From contig JBBHKE010003037.1 of assembly GCA_037447655.1 (NCBI GenBank), positions 62,001-126,000 of the forward strand: DNA of 64,000 nucleotides, written 5' to 3'. Positions 31,731-44,100 of the stretch are shown here, piece after piece. A program made the position numbers and the translations under genes. The number at the start of each line of letters is the position of its first letter. The first letter of the stretch is position 1. The notes beneath the pieces are model-generated. The model did no database searches and was not told where the DNA came from. It saw nothing but the letters and a program-made list of their open reading frames with translations. The DNA is from Zygnema cylindricum (lineage: Eukaryota; Streptophyta; Zygnematophyceae; Zygnematales; Zygnemataceae).

Positions 31731-34608
31731 GCAATATATTTATGTGCATACACATAAACACACACCAAAAACAAATTCAAACCAATTCCTCCCTCTCCTT
31801 CTGCCCCTCTCTTACCTGTTGTACTTGTGAGCAGCAACGGCCGTCGCCCAAAACGGTCCAATAGCAACATGGAGGTGCATGTAAATGTGACTTTTGTCAC
31901 ACCCACTGCCAGCGTGGCAGTCAACAGACCAGATTTACTGCGGATGCCAGCCTGGCGGAAAATCACAGGACTGTAGTACACAGCAGCATCGATGCCGGTC
32001 GCCTGGGAAAGGGAGAGGGAGAGGAAGAGAGAGGGGAGGGGAAAGGTGAGGAGGAGCAGAGAGAAAGGAGGAATGAAAAAGAAGAGGAAAAAGAAGAGGG
32101 CAGTCGAATGAAAGGATCGAGGAAAATTTCGACATGAATCCCATGATCTACGTTCCCTCTTCTTAAAAAAACCGATCCAGTCAAATGTTGTTTTGATGAC
32201 CGATAAAATTTAATAAAAGAAATTCTTATCTGTTGGAAAGTTTATATTGGATGAAAGTAACTACATTTGTATCAAAAGTTATCGATTTCCCGTCAAAAAA
32301 AAAAAAAATGATTAAAAGATTTCCAATTATTTCTTCCGACCCGTAGTAGCTAAAATTAAAACAAATTAAACGCCATTTCTCTCACCTGTTGAAAAAAATT
32401 GGTTCCCAAACAAACAAAAAGCATTCTTCGAACCGCAGGAGTCGGATAAAGAAGTTCCTTCCAAACTCCACCTCCACAAGTTTTTGTATTTTCCAAAACT
32501 TGGTCTCCTCTCTCTCCCTTTCCTTCACCCTCGCCTCCTTGTTTTTCTACCTCCTTCCGTCCCTCCCCGACCTTCCGTCCAGAAACAGTTTCCTGTTTAC
32601 CATGGTTGTCTTCCTTTCCCTCTTTCTCCCCTCGCTCTCCTTCTCCTTCCTCCACTACCTTCCTCCCTCCCTCGTCCTCCTTTTGCATTCCTCCATTCAA
32701 ATAATCCCCCAAACTCTCTTGCAACGGTTGTATCTTCTCCCACTCCCCTCTGAAACCTCTCCCTCCTCCTCCCTCCCCCCCGTATCCCCCTCCCCCCGCT
32801 GCCTCGATAATTTCTGCCAGCCTGCCCGCCGCTTCTTCGGGCAGGTTCGAACTTTTTTCCAAAATTTCCAAAGCTTCCCGAAACCGTCCTTTCATCACGA
32901 GCCACCTCGGAGATTCCGGCATCCCGAAAACTCCCAATCCCATAACGACAGCTGGCGCTCCTCCAATCGCCAACATCCACCGCCAGTTGGCGCCTTCCGG
33001 AAGGCCTTTGAGAGCGTAACTACATATATACCCGATTAAAATCCCGATGTTAATAAAAACTTCGCCTAAAGAGACGAGAAAACCGCGAGAACTCGGAGGA
33101 GCTAATTCCGCAGTGTACACCGGAGCCACCGTGAAACCGAATCCGACGCCGACACCTGTCACGATGCGACCGACCATGAGGACGGAGTAGGAGGGAGAGA
33201 GAGCCATGGTAAGAGCTCCGATGAGAAAGACAAAAGAAGCGAAAGCGATAGTGAGACGTCGACCAATGGCGTCAGACATGCGGCCGGCGACGAGAGCTCC
33301 GAGGAGAGAGACAAGAGAGAGAGAGCTCACAAAAACCTCCTGTAGGGGAGGGGAGGGCGGATAAAGGATCAGGGGAAGAGATCGGGCAGAATAAAGTCGG
33401 CATTCTTGAGGAGAAGGCAAGAGCGATGGACAAATGAAGAGAGTGAGAGGGAGAGAATCTTTTATGAAAGATAGGGAGAAAATAAATAAATCATGTGATC
33501 AGAATGGATTGTAAAATGACACTTTTTTTGCTGTGGAGCCTAGCATTACTGAGGGAGAAAATAAACCTAGCGTTCTCTTAACAAAGTTGAATGCAAAATT
33601 AAGGAGAGTGTGAACAACAAAAAATATTGTTATTTATTGTTCCTCCGGATATACAGAAAACATAACCAAGTATAAAAAACCATATTTTCACAAACACGTG
33701 AAAATAGTGGAGAGGCCGTGAATTTCGGCAAGATAACTGAGAGTAAGAGTATCGATATCCACAAAATTTCACTTTTTTTTTCTTTTTATTTTCTTTGTTC
33801 CCCTGTTCGCTTTTCACACTAAAGAAATATTTATTACCACACTTTTTCTCGTGAGATTTGAAGCGCTTTATTTTATCACAACTGCTTCGAACTTCTTCAC
33901 TAGAAGAAGAATTAAGAAGAAGAATTAAGTTTTTAAGGGGCAAAATAAAGTGATGGTATAAAATTTCACAGTTTTTTTACACATGGGTAAGTTGTGAGGT
34001 AGACTCATTAATCTCCCACCGCCATTTCCAATTCTCCCGTTTTTCTTTCTCTCCGATTCCCTAATGTTCGTCCCTTCTAGTTTATAATTTCCCGTTTATG
34101 TTTTTTGCCAAATGTTTCTGGAAAGGAGCGATTGAATTATGAATCCACACTAATTGTGGTACTGACCTGCTGGAAAGAGCTCAATCCGAAATCCTCCTCG
34201 ATGAACAAGAGAGCGCCACTTGTCACTCCGACGTCTGCATCCCAAATATACCAAAAAAAAAAAAACAAACGAAAAGAAAAAGGGATAAACATAAAAAGTG
34301 ATACATCTGCGTCAATAAAAACATACAGAGGGAGGAAGGGGAGGGCGAGGAGGAGGGCGAGAGGGAGGGGGAGGGGAAGGGGGAAGGGGGAAGGAGAGGA
34401 GAGACAGAGGGAGTGGGAGAGGGAGAGGGAAGGCACCATATCCTAGCAACGCTGATGAAATTGAAGCCAGCAGAGCCGCTAGCAACACGTAGCGGTTTAA
34501 ATGATGTGACGGGACACAGGATTCCCCGCCCGTGACAGGTGTCAGCTTCTCATAGGCTCCACTCTGCTTACGACGCCGTCCTCCAATTTCACTTCTATCT
34601 TCTGCCAT
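28927..34608 (-). CDS. Polyol/monosaccharide H+ symporter (PLT/PMT family of MFS), 5 exons
   Basis: Minus-strand exons: 34437-34608, 34167-34234, 32386-33339, 31816-32002 and 28927-29615. All introns are GT-AG and phases agree, giving 2070 nt (689 aa plus stop). The family imports polyols and sugars with protons across the plasma membrane. Motifs: [12 protein letters not shown] in TM1 (about 54-65, across the exon 1-2 border), [10 protein letters not shown] (99-108), [14 protein letters not shown] (153-166), PESPRWLV (221-228), [16 protein letters not shown] (across the exon 3-4 border), [11 protein letters not shown] (526-536) and [10 protein letters not shown] (588-597). Usual PLT proteins have about 500-540 residues. 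Here the central cytosolic loop (about 262-373) is swollen by Gly/Glu/Lys-rich sequence and a polar tail of about 90 residues follows TM12; both are written by purine-rich DNA. The polyol branch is preferred over other sugar transporters from TM1 and the APVYTAE segment. The substrate cannot be read from the sequence. Confidence 0.92.
29876..29930. repeat. Single family-C MITE end within an intron
   Basis: CTACACCATGAATCACTATTAG resembles the CACCG terminus; no partner end is visible nearby. It lies in intron 4 of the transporter gene. Confidence 0.4.
30150..31250. other. T-rich part of transporter intron 4
   Basis: Intron 4 (29616-31815, 2.2 kb) is by far the longest of the gene and is dominated by T-runs read on the plus strand and by ATA repeats. 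A segment near 30280-30380 and 31020-31150 is less biased but no domain was recognised in it. Confidence 0.4.
31549..31740. repeat. TA and CA/TA microsatellite
   Basis: ATATAT array passing into ACACAT/ATACAT repeats, within transporter intron 4, ending about 75 bp from the exon 4 donor. Confidence 0.95.
32500..32810 (-). repeat. Purine-rich coding tract in transporter exon 3
   Basis: On the coding strand this stretch is mainly GGAGGAGGG/GAGAAGGAAG and codes for the expanded central loop. The frame is intact through it. Confidence 0.85.
34314..34432. repeat. Pyrimidine-rich tract (coding strand) at the start of transporter intron 1
   Basis: GGGGAGGGGAAGGGGGAAGG-type DNA on the plus strand, starting a few bases from the exon 1 donor. 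It occupies most of the 202-bp intron 1. Confidence 0.85.
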
Positions 34609-37021
34609 AAGGCTTTAAACGCCTATTTTTCGGACAGTTGTCAAGGATTTCCCGGAGTTTTGGGAGTTTATAGGGTGTTTTTGGCGTTTTTTGACGTATT
34701 TAAAGTAACAAAAACGGCAAATTGTGGCTTTTGGATAGGTTTGGTTCAAAATAACAATTAAGAAGACAGGTGAAAGGAGAGGGTGGAGAAGGTGGCTACG
34801 GAAACAGAGTGAGTTGGAGGATGGAGAAGAACATCTACCATTAATAGTGTGGATCCGGTTGACATCTTCATGAAAAAAAAAATGTCAGTGGAGGATGGGA
34901 ATGCGATCGATTTTATTTTCCAAATGCAGTCGAACACTCGTCAAAACTGATAGGGATCTGATCCAAACTAAATAATGTGTTAACGTTTAAACTAAATAAT
35001 GTGTTAGTTTCACATTCATCTGAAAAATAAGAGTAATCACACTAACATAGTGTGATCCACGCTAATTCTGGTGGGGACAATGCACATGCTTTCTTTGCAG
35101 AGCTTCAAGGAATGATATTTTGCCGGTGAGATCAAAAGCTTTTTAATAAAAAAACATGTTTATCTTTTTTTATTTTCCATTTTTCAAAAAGAAGAGTTTT
35201 TGGCTGACAACTCGGCTGCTTGACCATGCCACTACAAGACAAGAAAGGTTGAGGATTGTCGTGAAATTAGGGCAATTTTTTCCAATTAGAGTTAGGTCAG
35301 AGAGATAAATTAGGTTTTGGACTAAATTTACAAAAAATGGCACATTGTTACGATTTAATCTACAGATGTATTTAAAAATAGATCCAACAACACGTAAATT
35401 AAAACCTCGAATTAACTATCATTTATGGCCTTTTAATAAAGAATAAGAATGGACTTAGGGTTTGCTACAAAAACACTTTGAAAAGGCGCTAAAAGCCTAA
35501 AACTAATAATTAATGGAACTGGCAACTATTAGTAGGACTTTACAATTTTTCCTTTGCTTTTAGACGTTTCTATAATTCCATTGCTTCCAGAGTTGTTGCA
35601 AACAGTACACAAAATGTGAAACTCATTTCCCATTTTTCTCCTTATTTTGCGGAAGTTATCTCGACCGTCCGATGGTACTTTTGTAATGACCATAAATTCC
35701 GTGTTTCCGATAAATATGAAGCGGCACTTTTGATTGGTGACTGATGTTACTAGAAACTGATCATGCAATATTAATGATATTCAATTGCAGTCAATTTCAC
35801 GTACAGTTTACAGTGAAGAAGAAGGGCATGCTTCTTAGGTGACTCGTAATTAAGTGTGCGAGTCAAAGGGTCAACGCTCTGAAAGATGTACGGGCACCTG
35901 AAATTACACAAAAAAACTTGAAATGAACGGTTAAGAAAGCTCCAAAAACATTTATTTCCTATTCGGTCGAGAAAACGGCCAGGATTCGGCCAATCCTGCC
36001 GGGCAGCGCCAAACCTTTTGTTGGAGACGCACGGAGAAGTACGGAAATGAGCACGCATTACAAACGCCAGCTGACAATTTGACATTGACAAAAAGTCGTT
36101 TTGCAATGAATGAACCTAACGGCAAATGCAACAGAATTGTTCAATATATCGAAAGAAATCGTTGGCACCCGCTACGGAGATATCGATAAACCTCGGTATT
36201 CTGTAATCCGATCAACTCTACGCATTAAGGTTAGGTTCCATTAGGGAAAATATGCCGTTGTTTACAGAAAACCGTACTGTTTCGTACAGTGCCGTACCAA
36301 AAAAAATAAATTGTCAGAAAAACAAGCCTACTGAATGAGGGATTTGACTCTCCACGTTTATGGGCGTAAACGTGGACCGTCGGATGCATGATCGGATACG
36401 CCATCGTCTGACACTTTCAGTTCGCAACAAATGACCCGGAGTAGGTCAATTCTTAGCGCCTGAACGAATGGCATCGCGCCTCGTGGAAAAGTGAACAAAT
36501 CTCCACGACGACCGCGCGACCAGGTGGGTACACGTCGCGTATGACATGTGCCTTCCGCCACGGAGGATGCGAGGCCACCGGAAGCCGCAAGAAAATCTTT
36601 GACGGAGGATATTGTTTCACGCTTCTGTTGCCATCCACTAACCATTCTGACATTTTCGTACGCTTTTACAAATCTTAAGTTTCGTCTGCCCGTACAGATT
36701 CTATTCAATACGCCGTACGAGTAAATTTTTACCTTCGTTGGTAAAACTCTGTGGTCACAATTTGTTGTCAGAGATTCTGTAAAGATTACCAGAATCGCAT
36801 TCATAAATAACGTGGACCAATCAAAATGTGACACGCGAAAAAAATGTCGGTTACTGACCCGACACAATGGAACGGTCACTTCAGTAAACGAATTTTTGAC
36901 GTTTACTGAGACCGCCTAATGGAACAACGCTCTTATCGCAACATTGGCACATTGCCAATCAAAATTCTATAAAGAAAGCATACCGTTCAACTCCTCATTG
37001 GCTGATAGCTTGTATTGAGTC
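34609..37021. other. Intergenic region upstream of the transporter gene
   Basis: No gene is supported; minus-strand frames at 35529-36106 and 36358-36879 have no recognised domain. Phrases of the type CCACACTAATNNTGGTG occur near 34845 and 35040-35075. GGTTCCATTAGG near 36233 and CCTAATGGAAC near 36914 are inverted copies and could be the ends of a further element, but no target duplication fits. Confidence 0.35.
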
Positions 37022-37029
37022 ATTTAGAC

Positions 37030-38216
37030 CATAGTTCAAAAGTAGGCGTTTTTATGGTAAGCCTTTGGTAGGCGCACAAAACTTGGCACAAAACTCGCGC
37101 AGAGTAGGCATACTGTATGTGTGTGCGTTGTGCACACTCTTGTACGGACGTACAATTATGACGTATGATCATAGTACAGCGCACGCCGCCGGACGAATTT
37201 TTTTTGCGCCTGACACGGCGTAGGATGAGTTGTGTTATGGGCTTTTCATGTGATCGTCTTAGATCACTAATTTGATCAGCGACCATCCGATCGTCTAAAT
37301 CTGACAGTTTAAATAAAAAAAGCCTCAAAACTCACAGAAATTATTTTTTTGTCCGAATGTTTTTCAAAATTTAGACATGACGTTTAATTCTCTATCGATC
37401 GATGTGCAACTCAACCTGTTACTATTTTTTTTCATTTTGCGACCTAGTTGTTCAAATCGCGCGATTTTTTCATTTTTTCCAGTTTCTACGTATTGTACGT
37501 GACTTTTGAAAAAATCGCAAAAAAACGTCTACTGTAAACTGAAACTGAATTTACGGAGAACATATAAACATATTACGGTAACTGTACAGTTTTTTGCGGT
37601 AATCGTACGAAAGTTTACGAAAAGATACGATACACGAATTGGTACTTTCTGTTCTGTAAACTGAAACGGAATGTGCACGGATGTGTACGAAATTTTTGTA
37701 CGGACAATTTCAAAAAGAGACGTTTCAGCGTCACACTATTTGCGCGCCGTAAGTTCAAAATGTGTACGAACGTCTTCTTTAATTTTTTTTCAAAGAAGCC
37801 GCCATGAATCTTAAAGGAAGCTGCCATTAGTAACGCCTTGGAAGTAGACTGTGAAACTGCCGTTCAAGTCGTTGTCGAAGCTCTAACTCTGACAAAAAAA
37901 CAGCTTTAGCGAGGATTCGAACCTGGGCCTACAAATTACAATAGTAGACTATTTACAAACTGCGGTACATGTTCAATTCAATTTTTTTTACATGTACAAA
38001 ATTGTACGGACATAAATTCATTAACGATTTCTACGATTTTTTCAAATCGACCTCTCCAGTTTCTACGTATTGTACGCGCGTTTGAATCGTGCGTAAAATG
38101 CGTTTTGAACATCTATGTTTTGCGACCAATACAATATGGGTCTTAAGGTCATATTGTATGTTTTACATACAATAGGCATATTGTATGGGCCTACTTTCAC
38201 CTACTTTGGAACTATG
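37030..38216. mobile_element. Family D element (1187 bp), perfect 8-bp TSD
   Basis: It begins CATAGTTCAAAAGTAGGCG and ends CCTACTTTGGAACTATG, imperfect inverted copies. ATTTAGAC flanks it on both sides (37022-37029 and 38217-38224). The 8-bp duplication suggests a hAT-like element. The interior is rich in GTACGG/CCGTAC and ACATACAATA/TATTGTATG palindromes and has no credible gene. A short deletion derivative is at 60198-60504. Confidence 0.88.
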
Positions 38217-38224
38217 ATTTAGAC

Positions 38225-39344
38225 CAACACGTCTAATTTTCTATAAGTGAATAACATTTGCTTTTTAACTTACGATTTAATGGCCGATATAGTACAGAAC
38301 TACTGATACATAATGCAGCCTATGCAGTAAAATTATTGACGATCTGATGTACTCATTGGTCCGCTGAAAGGTCAACATGCATCCAATGAACATGCAGCCA
38401 ATGAACATGCGGCTTGATTTAGCGGCTTCTGGATTTGAAATATGCCGATTTTTGGCAACGAATTGGCCGCAGCAGGCATCGTACGTTAGGGCACATCGCG
38501 GGAGGTAGACTATGGTTTGGGGGAGACGAGGGAGGCGAAGCTTTTACGGGAGAGTTAAGTGGAAGAGGAAGGAAGTGAAACCATTACAAGTACAGAGTCG
38601 AAATTAAGCAAAGACCAGGCAAGAGAGGATTCCCAAGAAAACCACTGTAAGCGTTTGATTATTGGAGAGAGAAAAGCCAAAGCTTCATATACAATCCGAA
38701 GGCTTCTCAACTGAGTGTGTGCACTGAAGGAGTGCCTGGACTAGGCATTAACTAATGCTAAAGATAAATTGCCCGTTGACCACAATAATAATAATAACAG
38801 CAATAAAAATAAAAATAAAAACAGTAATAAAGCGTTTAACTTCAACTAAGCTAACAGTCAAACGAAACTACACTCAAATTCTTGGAGACTGTTTTCCCTG
38901 CCCTCTAACAAACAAAATTGTGTTTATAACACTAATTTGTTTTTTTGTTACTGAGGTGGAATTAACAACCCTAACATAAACCCCGCTCTAAGAATTTTTT
39001 TACTTTGTACCAATTCACGGTGTAGCGACATAATTTGTAAACTGAAATTCATCAAGTCATAATGCACCAAGATTAATCCAAAACATATAGCCCTTCTCTG
39101 TCCACATTTCATAAACAAATAAATTTAAATTTAACTTTAAATTTAAGTTTAAGTTTTCATTGATGAACGACTTCCTAACGCTGTGATTACCTATTTTTCT
39201 ATCTAAAAAACCAAAAAAACTGTCCCTCGATCTATCTAAATGTCATTATTTAATAAATTCCCTACCTCAAAAATTTTTGCGGAGAACAAATCTGTACCCC
39301 GTATTTATTTACATTTTTAATTTCACCCCGCTAATGATTTCATC
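38225..39344. other. Region downstream of the GT61 gene, nothing recognised
   Basis: A decayed CACGGTGTA end of family C occurs near 39018. Otherwise A+T-rich DNA without supported genes; it should include the 3' UTR of the GT61 gene. Confidence 0.4.
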
Positions 39345-40984
39345 TCATTGCGAAAATAATTGAGGATGAATGGTTTTCACAGTCTCGACCATTGAGTTGA
39401 ATTGCTCCAAAAATAGCTCCATGTTCACACTAACGGAGGTGTGTTTCCCGCCTCTTCCCCACAAAAAATAGAAATAGTGGCCGCAAACTTGGGCCAATCG
39501 CGCGTAACAATCAGCTCTATAGCTCGTCGGCCTAAATTCGAAGATAAAACCGTCTTTCGGCATAAATAACATATTCGCCATTAACGCCCCATGAGGCGTC
39601 ACGAAAATGAGAGCGCGGTTGAAGAGTATCTTAGCTGGAAAGACACAAACGGACAAAACAGGGCGTTATTAAAAGTTAGGCAGTGAGATACACCGCGAAT
39701 CGTTATTAGTGTCAATAACTCTAATTTGGGTTCTTAAAATTTTGATTTTTTTTTTCAAATAGGATACATGATTTTAATTTTTCCTTGACGTTAATTAAGG
39801 TACCGTACAAAATAGCGTAAAGCCCGAAAGTACAATAAAATATAAATAGTGTGGTGTACGGTCGATGTCAGACCGTACATAAATGTACCTTTTCAAGTGA
39901 AAATTTACAAAAAATGAATTAAATCAGACGCGCACGCATAGGAACGTGCGCTAAAAAAAACGGGATTAGTCTGACACGTAAATTAGTATGGCATGTACGG
40001 ATATTTTAAATTCGCGACGGCGTACGATTTCTTATATTTTGTACGGATACATATATTAATGTATATAATCGTACGGCGAATATTCCATTTTTGCTGTTCC
40101 CAAGTTAGCATTAACGCCGAAATTAGAATACACCTTTTTTTTGAAAAATTTCAAATTCTTAATTAGTATCAAGCACGGTAAATTTTCTTCAACACTATAT
40201 AAATTTTGACACAAATAACGATTCGCGGTGTAGTATGGCGCGCGCAACACAGTTCCGTAACAATATGAAATGTTCCGTACGGAAACCTGCACATTTTAGG
40301 GCGCGACTCCATCGGCCAGTTTCTAAGGTCAAAGAATAATGTTTTATGTTATTTCTGGCCGTCAGATTCTCATCGCACTATAAATTTCCGCCAGCTATTC
40401 CGTTAGCGTGACTCATGCAACACATGGGTTAGTACTATCAGTTACACCTGTATACTGCCAGTCCTTATTAGCGTGTATCCCAAACGTGATCCAAACCACC
40501 CCCAAACTGATTGTTAATGGCATAGTTCCAGACGTGTGAAATAGAGGCCCTATTAAAGCCTTAAATTTGAATATTACAACCGTTGGTAAAATTAGCACGG
40601 CAACTTTAATTGCAGATAAAATTCGAATTAAAAATCTTTTAAACGTGGGCTCATTTTCCTGCAATATTTTGACGTACATAACACATGAACTTCCACTCGC
40701 ATTTTTTAACTTGTCTGAAAGTCACACCTTATTAGAATTCAACTCAAACTTCAAGAAACATATGCAAACACAATAAAAGGAAAATCATCCCAAATTCAAA
40801 CCAAACGGGACCCAAAAGAGAAAAACCCTTCCATGTTTTGCTATTGCCAAAGACAAACTAAAGATTGTCCAAACACTTTATAGAAATGCAAAAAACCAAA
40901 GACAAGTATATACGTATATACATTTATATATTTATGTGTATATATATATATATATATATGAATATATATGTGTGTGTGTGTAAA

Positions 40985-41038
<54 letters not shown>

Positions 41039-41052
41039 TATATAAATATATA

Positions 41053-41119
<67 letters not shown>

Positions 41120-44100
41120 CATAGTACGTCTAATGATGCAAAAGTCAAAGCTTATAAGGAGGTTATACTATGAGAATTACTCACACACTCGGAGCAACCT
41201 TACAGTTTTCATACATTTTTCGGTCGGCATTCTCTATATAAGGATTACTCACAAAAAAATGTATGAATCGTACAATTACTCATATTCAGTAAGTTGGATA
41301 GTACGGTAAAACCCGATGTAGCAAAAAGCCCGGTTAGAAGTTAAAACGTTACAATCATCTGAACCGAAAACCGGAAGTTATCATTAAAAGAATAACATAG
41401 AAATGCAGAGAAGGACTCACCATCGGAAAGCGACATATTGCCGTCAAAAACCTTCACTCTCTTTCGACCAAAGAGTCCAATCATTGTTCTTTCGACCATG
41501 TCTGATTGGCGCAGTTCCCGCGCTCCGTGTCGTTTTCCAAGAATCGCCACCCAGTCACTCGGAACACTAATTTCGTCATCTCTCACAGTATTCGTTGGTT
41601 TACGAAAAGTCCAATCCGGATTAAAAATAGGAAAACCATCTTGTGGCAAAAAGAAGTTTCTTCTCAAAAACTGCCATTGGACAGGATTTGGTCTGTGACA
41701 CGGGGCAAAATAAGGCTGCACAAGAAATGCACAAATCCAACTACTTTTGCGTAAATTATATAACTTATGTAAATTGTCAAGTTGTTGTTATGTTTCCCAT
41801 TACAAAACATGTAAACAAGCCTAATTCACACTATTTCTGGAAAAAGGAGAGAACGTTTAAAATAATGATGGTTTTATACTGAAGGAATCGACTAGGATGC
41901 GTAGAAAAAAAAGCCGTCTCTGGGAGATAAGTTTATTATCAAAGTGTGTTTCCTCAAAAACATCGAGTCACGTTTTGAGTTGAATTCAAGCCACATACTG
42001 TATTGTGGCCATTTAATTGCAATAAAATCTTACTTTTTTCACGAGTGCCGTTCAAATTAGTCTGGACTACAAATTAGGGTGGAGAAATTTGGATGTGAGA
42101 TGCATACACATATTAGAGTGGACGTATTTTGACACAATCCACCTCCCTATCAGTAGTATGGTTCAGACCTACTTGAATCCACAATAATTGCGGTAAGTAC
42201 TCATGTCCATACTAAGAGCTTACCACTATTAGTGTGTCTTTTGTGGACAACTACTTTAACTGGGTTTTGTCAATTCTATTCCACGTCCATGAAGTGACAA
42301 CTAGCCCAGTTTTCGGTGTCTTCCACACCAATTTCATGCCTTTTTCCTCATGGTTTGTTCTTCAAAAACACGAGTTATTTCATTCAAGAAACGAGAATAG
42401 ATAGAAAAGCAAAAAAAAAAAACCCAGGAGATAGATTTAGTTCACAGATAGACTGGACTGCACTAAGAGCAGGTGTAGAGCGTGTATCATTATTAGTAGT
42501 GTTGTGTATCGGGTAAAGACTTATTGCGATAAATTCGATATTCGATATATCAAATATTGAAAGGTTAGAGGGCTCGATATATTGCTCCGGGACCAATAAA
42601 AATTATTGCGATATATTTGGTGGGAGGTGGTTGTCTGTACAGCTTTAGTACGGAAATGTTATACAGTATTCCCCGGAAATTTTTTTTGAAACCCAACGTC
42701 GCTTCGATGTATCGCGGTATAAATTTATCGGCATATCGAGCCAATATATCGGTAAAACATCGCGATTTTGAGCTTCTCAATATATTGAGACGATACATCG
42801 ATTACCGGGTACCCAAAATTAGGTATACATCGAATATCGGCAAGGGGCCCTCGATACACAACACTAGTTATTAGCATCAATGACTCGATATCGGTGCGCC
42901 TAAATTTTACCCCTCGAACCCGAAATAGTGTCAATGAAAGTGTGAAATGATTGATTTTCTTTTAACGCCGTTTCTTAAAAGGTTCAGAATCAGCCACATC
43001 ATTTAAGACTAATATAAATACCACGCTAATTAGTTCTTTACGCTGATAATGATTCACAGTGTAGTAGATGGGATTGTTAAAGTTTTGACTGTCCACACTA
43101 ATTATTGCGTGGTCATTCAAAGAGAAATGGAGCACCTTAAAGATGTGCGTGAGACGATTTAAATTGATACAAAGAGGAAAGAAGATATCGGGTAAAAAGC
43201 AGCATTTATAGTTAAATTGCACACGCTCAACTAAATGCTTTTAGTCCTTTTCATTTATTTTCTAAATAAGAGGCATATTTTCCCTCTCTACATACTGCAG
43301 TTTGGATCCGGGTGAAGATCCGGTTTACATTTACATCGTGAACAATTTTGTCCAAGAAAAAAAATTATCGGTAAAAGAAAAAAAGTGAAGAGTTTATTCA
43401 CAACAATGTCGCTCACCAAAACTAGTGTGGACCACACAGAAATATAATTTGGTCACATTGGAAGGAAAAGTTTAAACCGGGTTTTGTAATGTTTTTTTAT
43501 AACAGCGTTAATCGATTTGCAGAGATGTGTCATAAGCCACACCTGTTTAAAAGGATTTGGGGGGAGAAGAACAAAACAAATAGAGAAAAAATCCTTAATA
43601 GAGTTAAAAATGACGCACTATGAGAACAAAGGATGAAGTTCAAGCTTACCTGATATACTTTTTTGCCCAAAAAAAGCTCCGACGGTAGGATTTCATAATA
43701 GTTCAATTGTTTTATTTGATCTCCAAGGACAAGAGATCCCACAGTTTTCGTGGTATAGTACTGCAAAGATACAGCCAAAAAACAATTATATACACCGATT
43801 AAAAAGACAAGAAGAAAAACATGATACAGAAAGTACAGAAGCACAAAAAGTAAGCCACAAAAAGAGTTTTTCTTCAGGTTTTTGTTTTGCCTAAAGTATC
43901 AATAACTATCGAGAATAATCATGATATAAATAAATGCTTAATAAAAATCCATTACTGATAATCATAAAGCTCTTAACAAACATGCATGCTCCTTTTTTCC
44001 CTTTTTTCTCCCCCTTTTCCCTTCCTTTTTCCTTTGTTCAAAAAACTTAAAGTTATGAGTTTTTTTTTTTTACAAGGTACTGTGCAATCCGAACAGGAGT

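Noticed and set aside
31508-31981. Ile/Tyr-rich and His/Thr-rich open frames
   Set aside because: They are translations of TA and CA microsatellites; only 31816-32002 on the minus strand is coding, as a transporter exon.
36358-36879. 173-codon minus-strand open frame
   Set aside because: No domain, frame begins and ends in GTACGG-rich repeat-like DNA, and no splice partners are visible.
36230-36915. Possible element bounded by GGTTCCATTAGG and CCTAATGGAAC
   Set aside because: The inverted ends are short and no target duplication of 2-10 bp fits the flanks.
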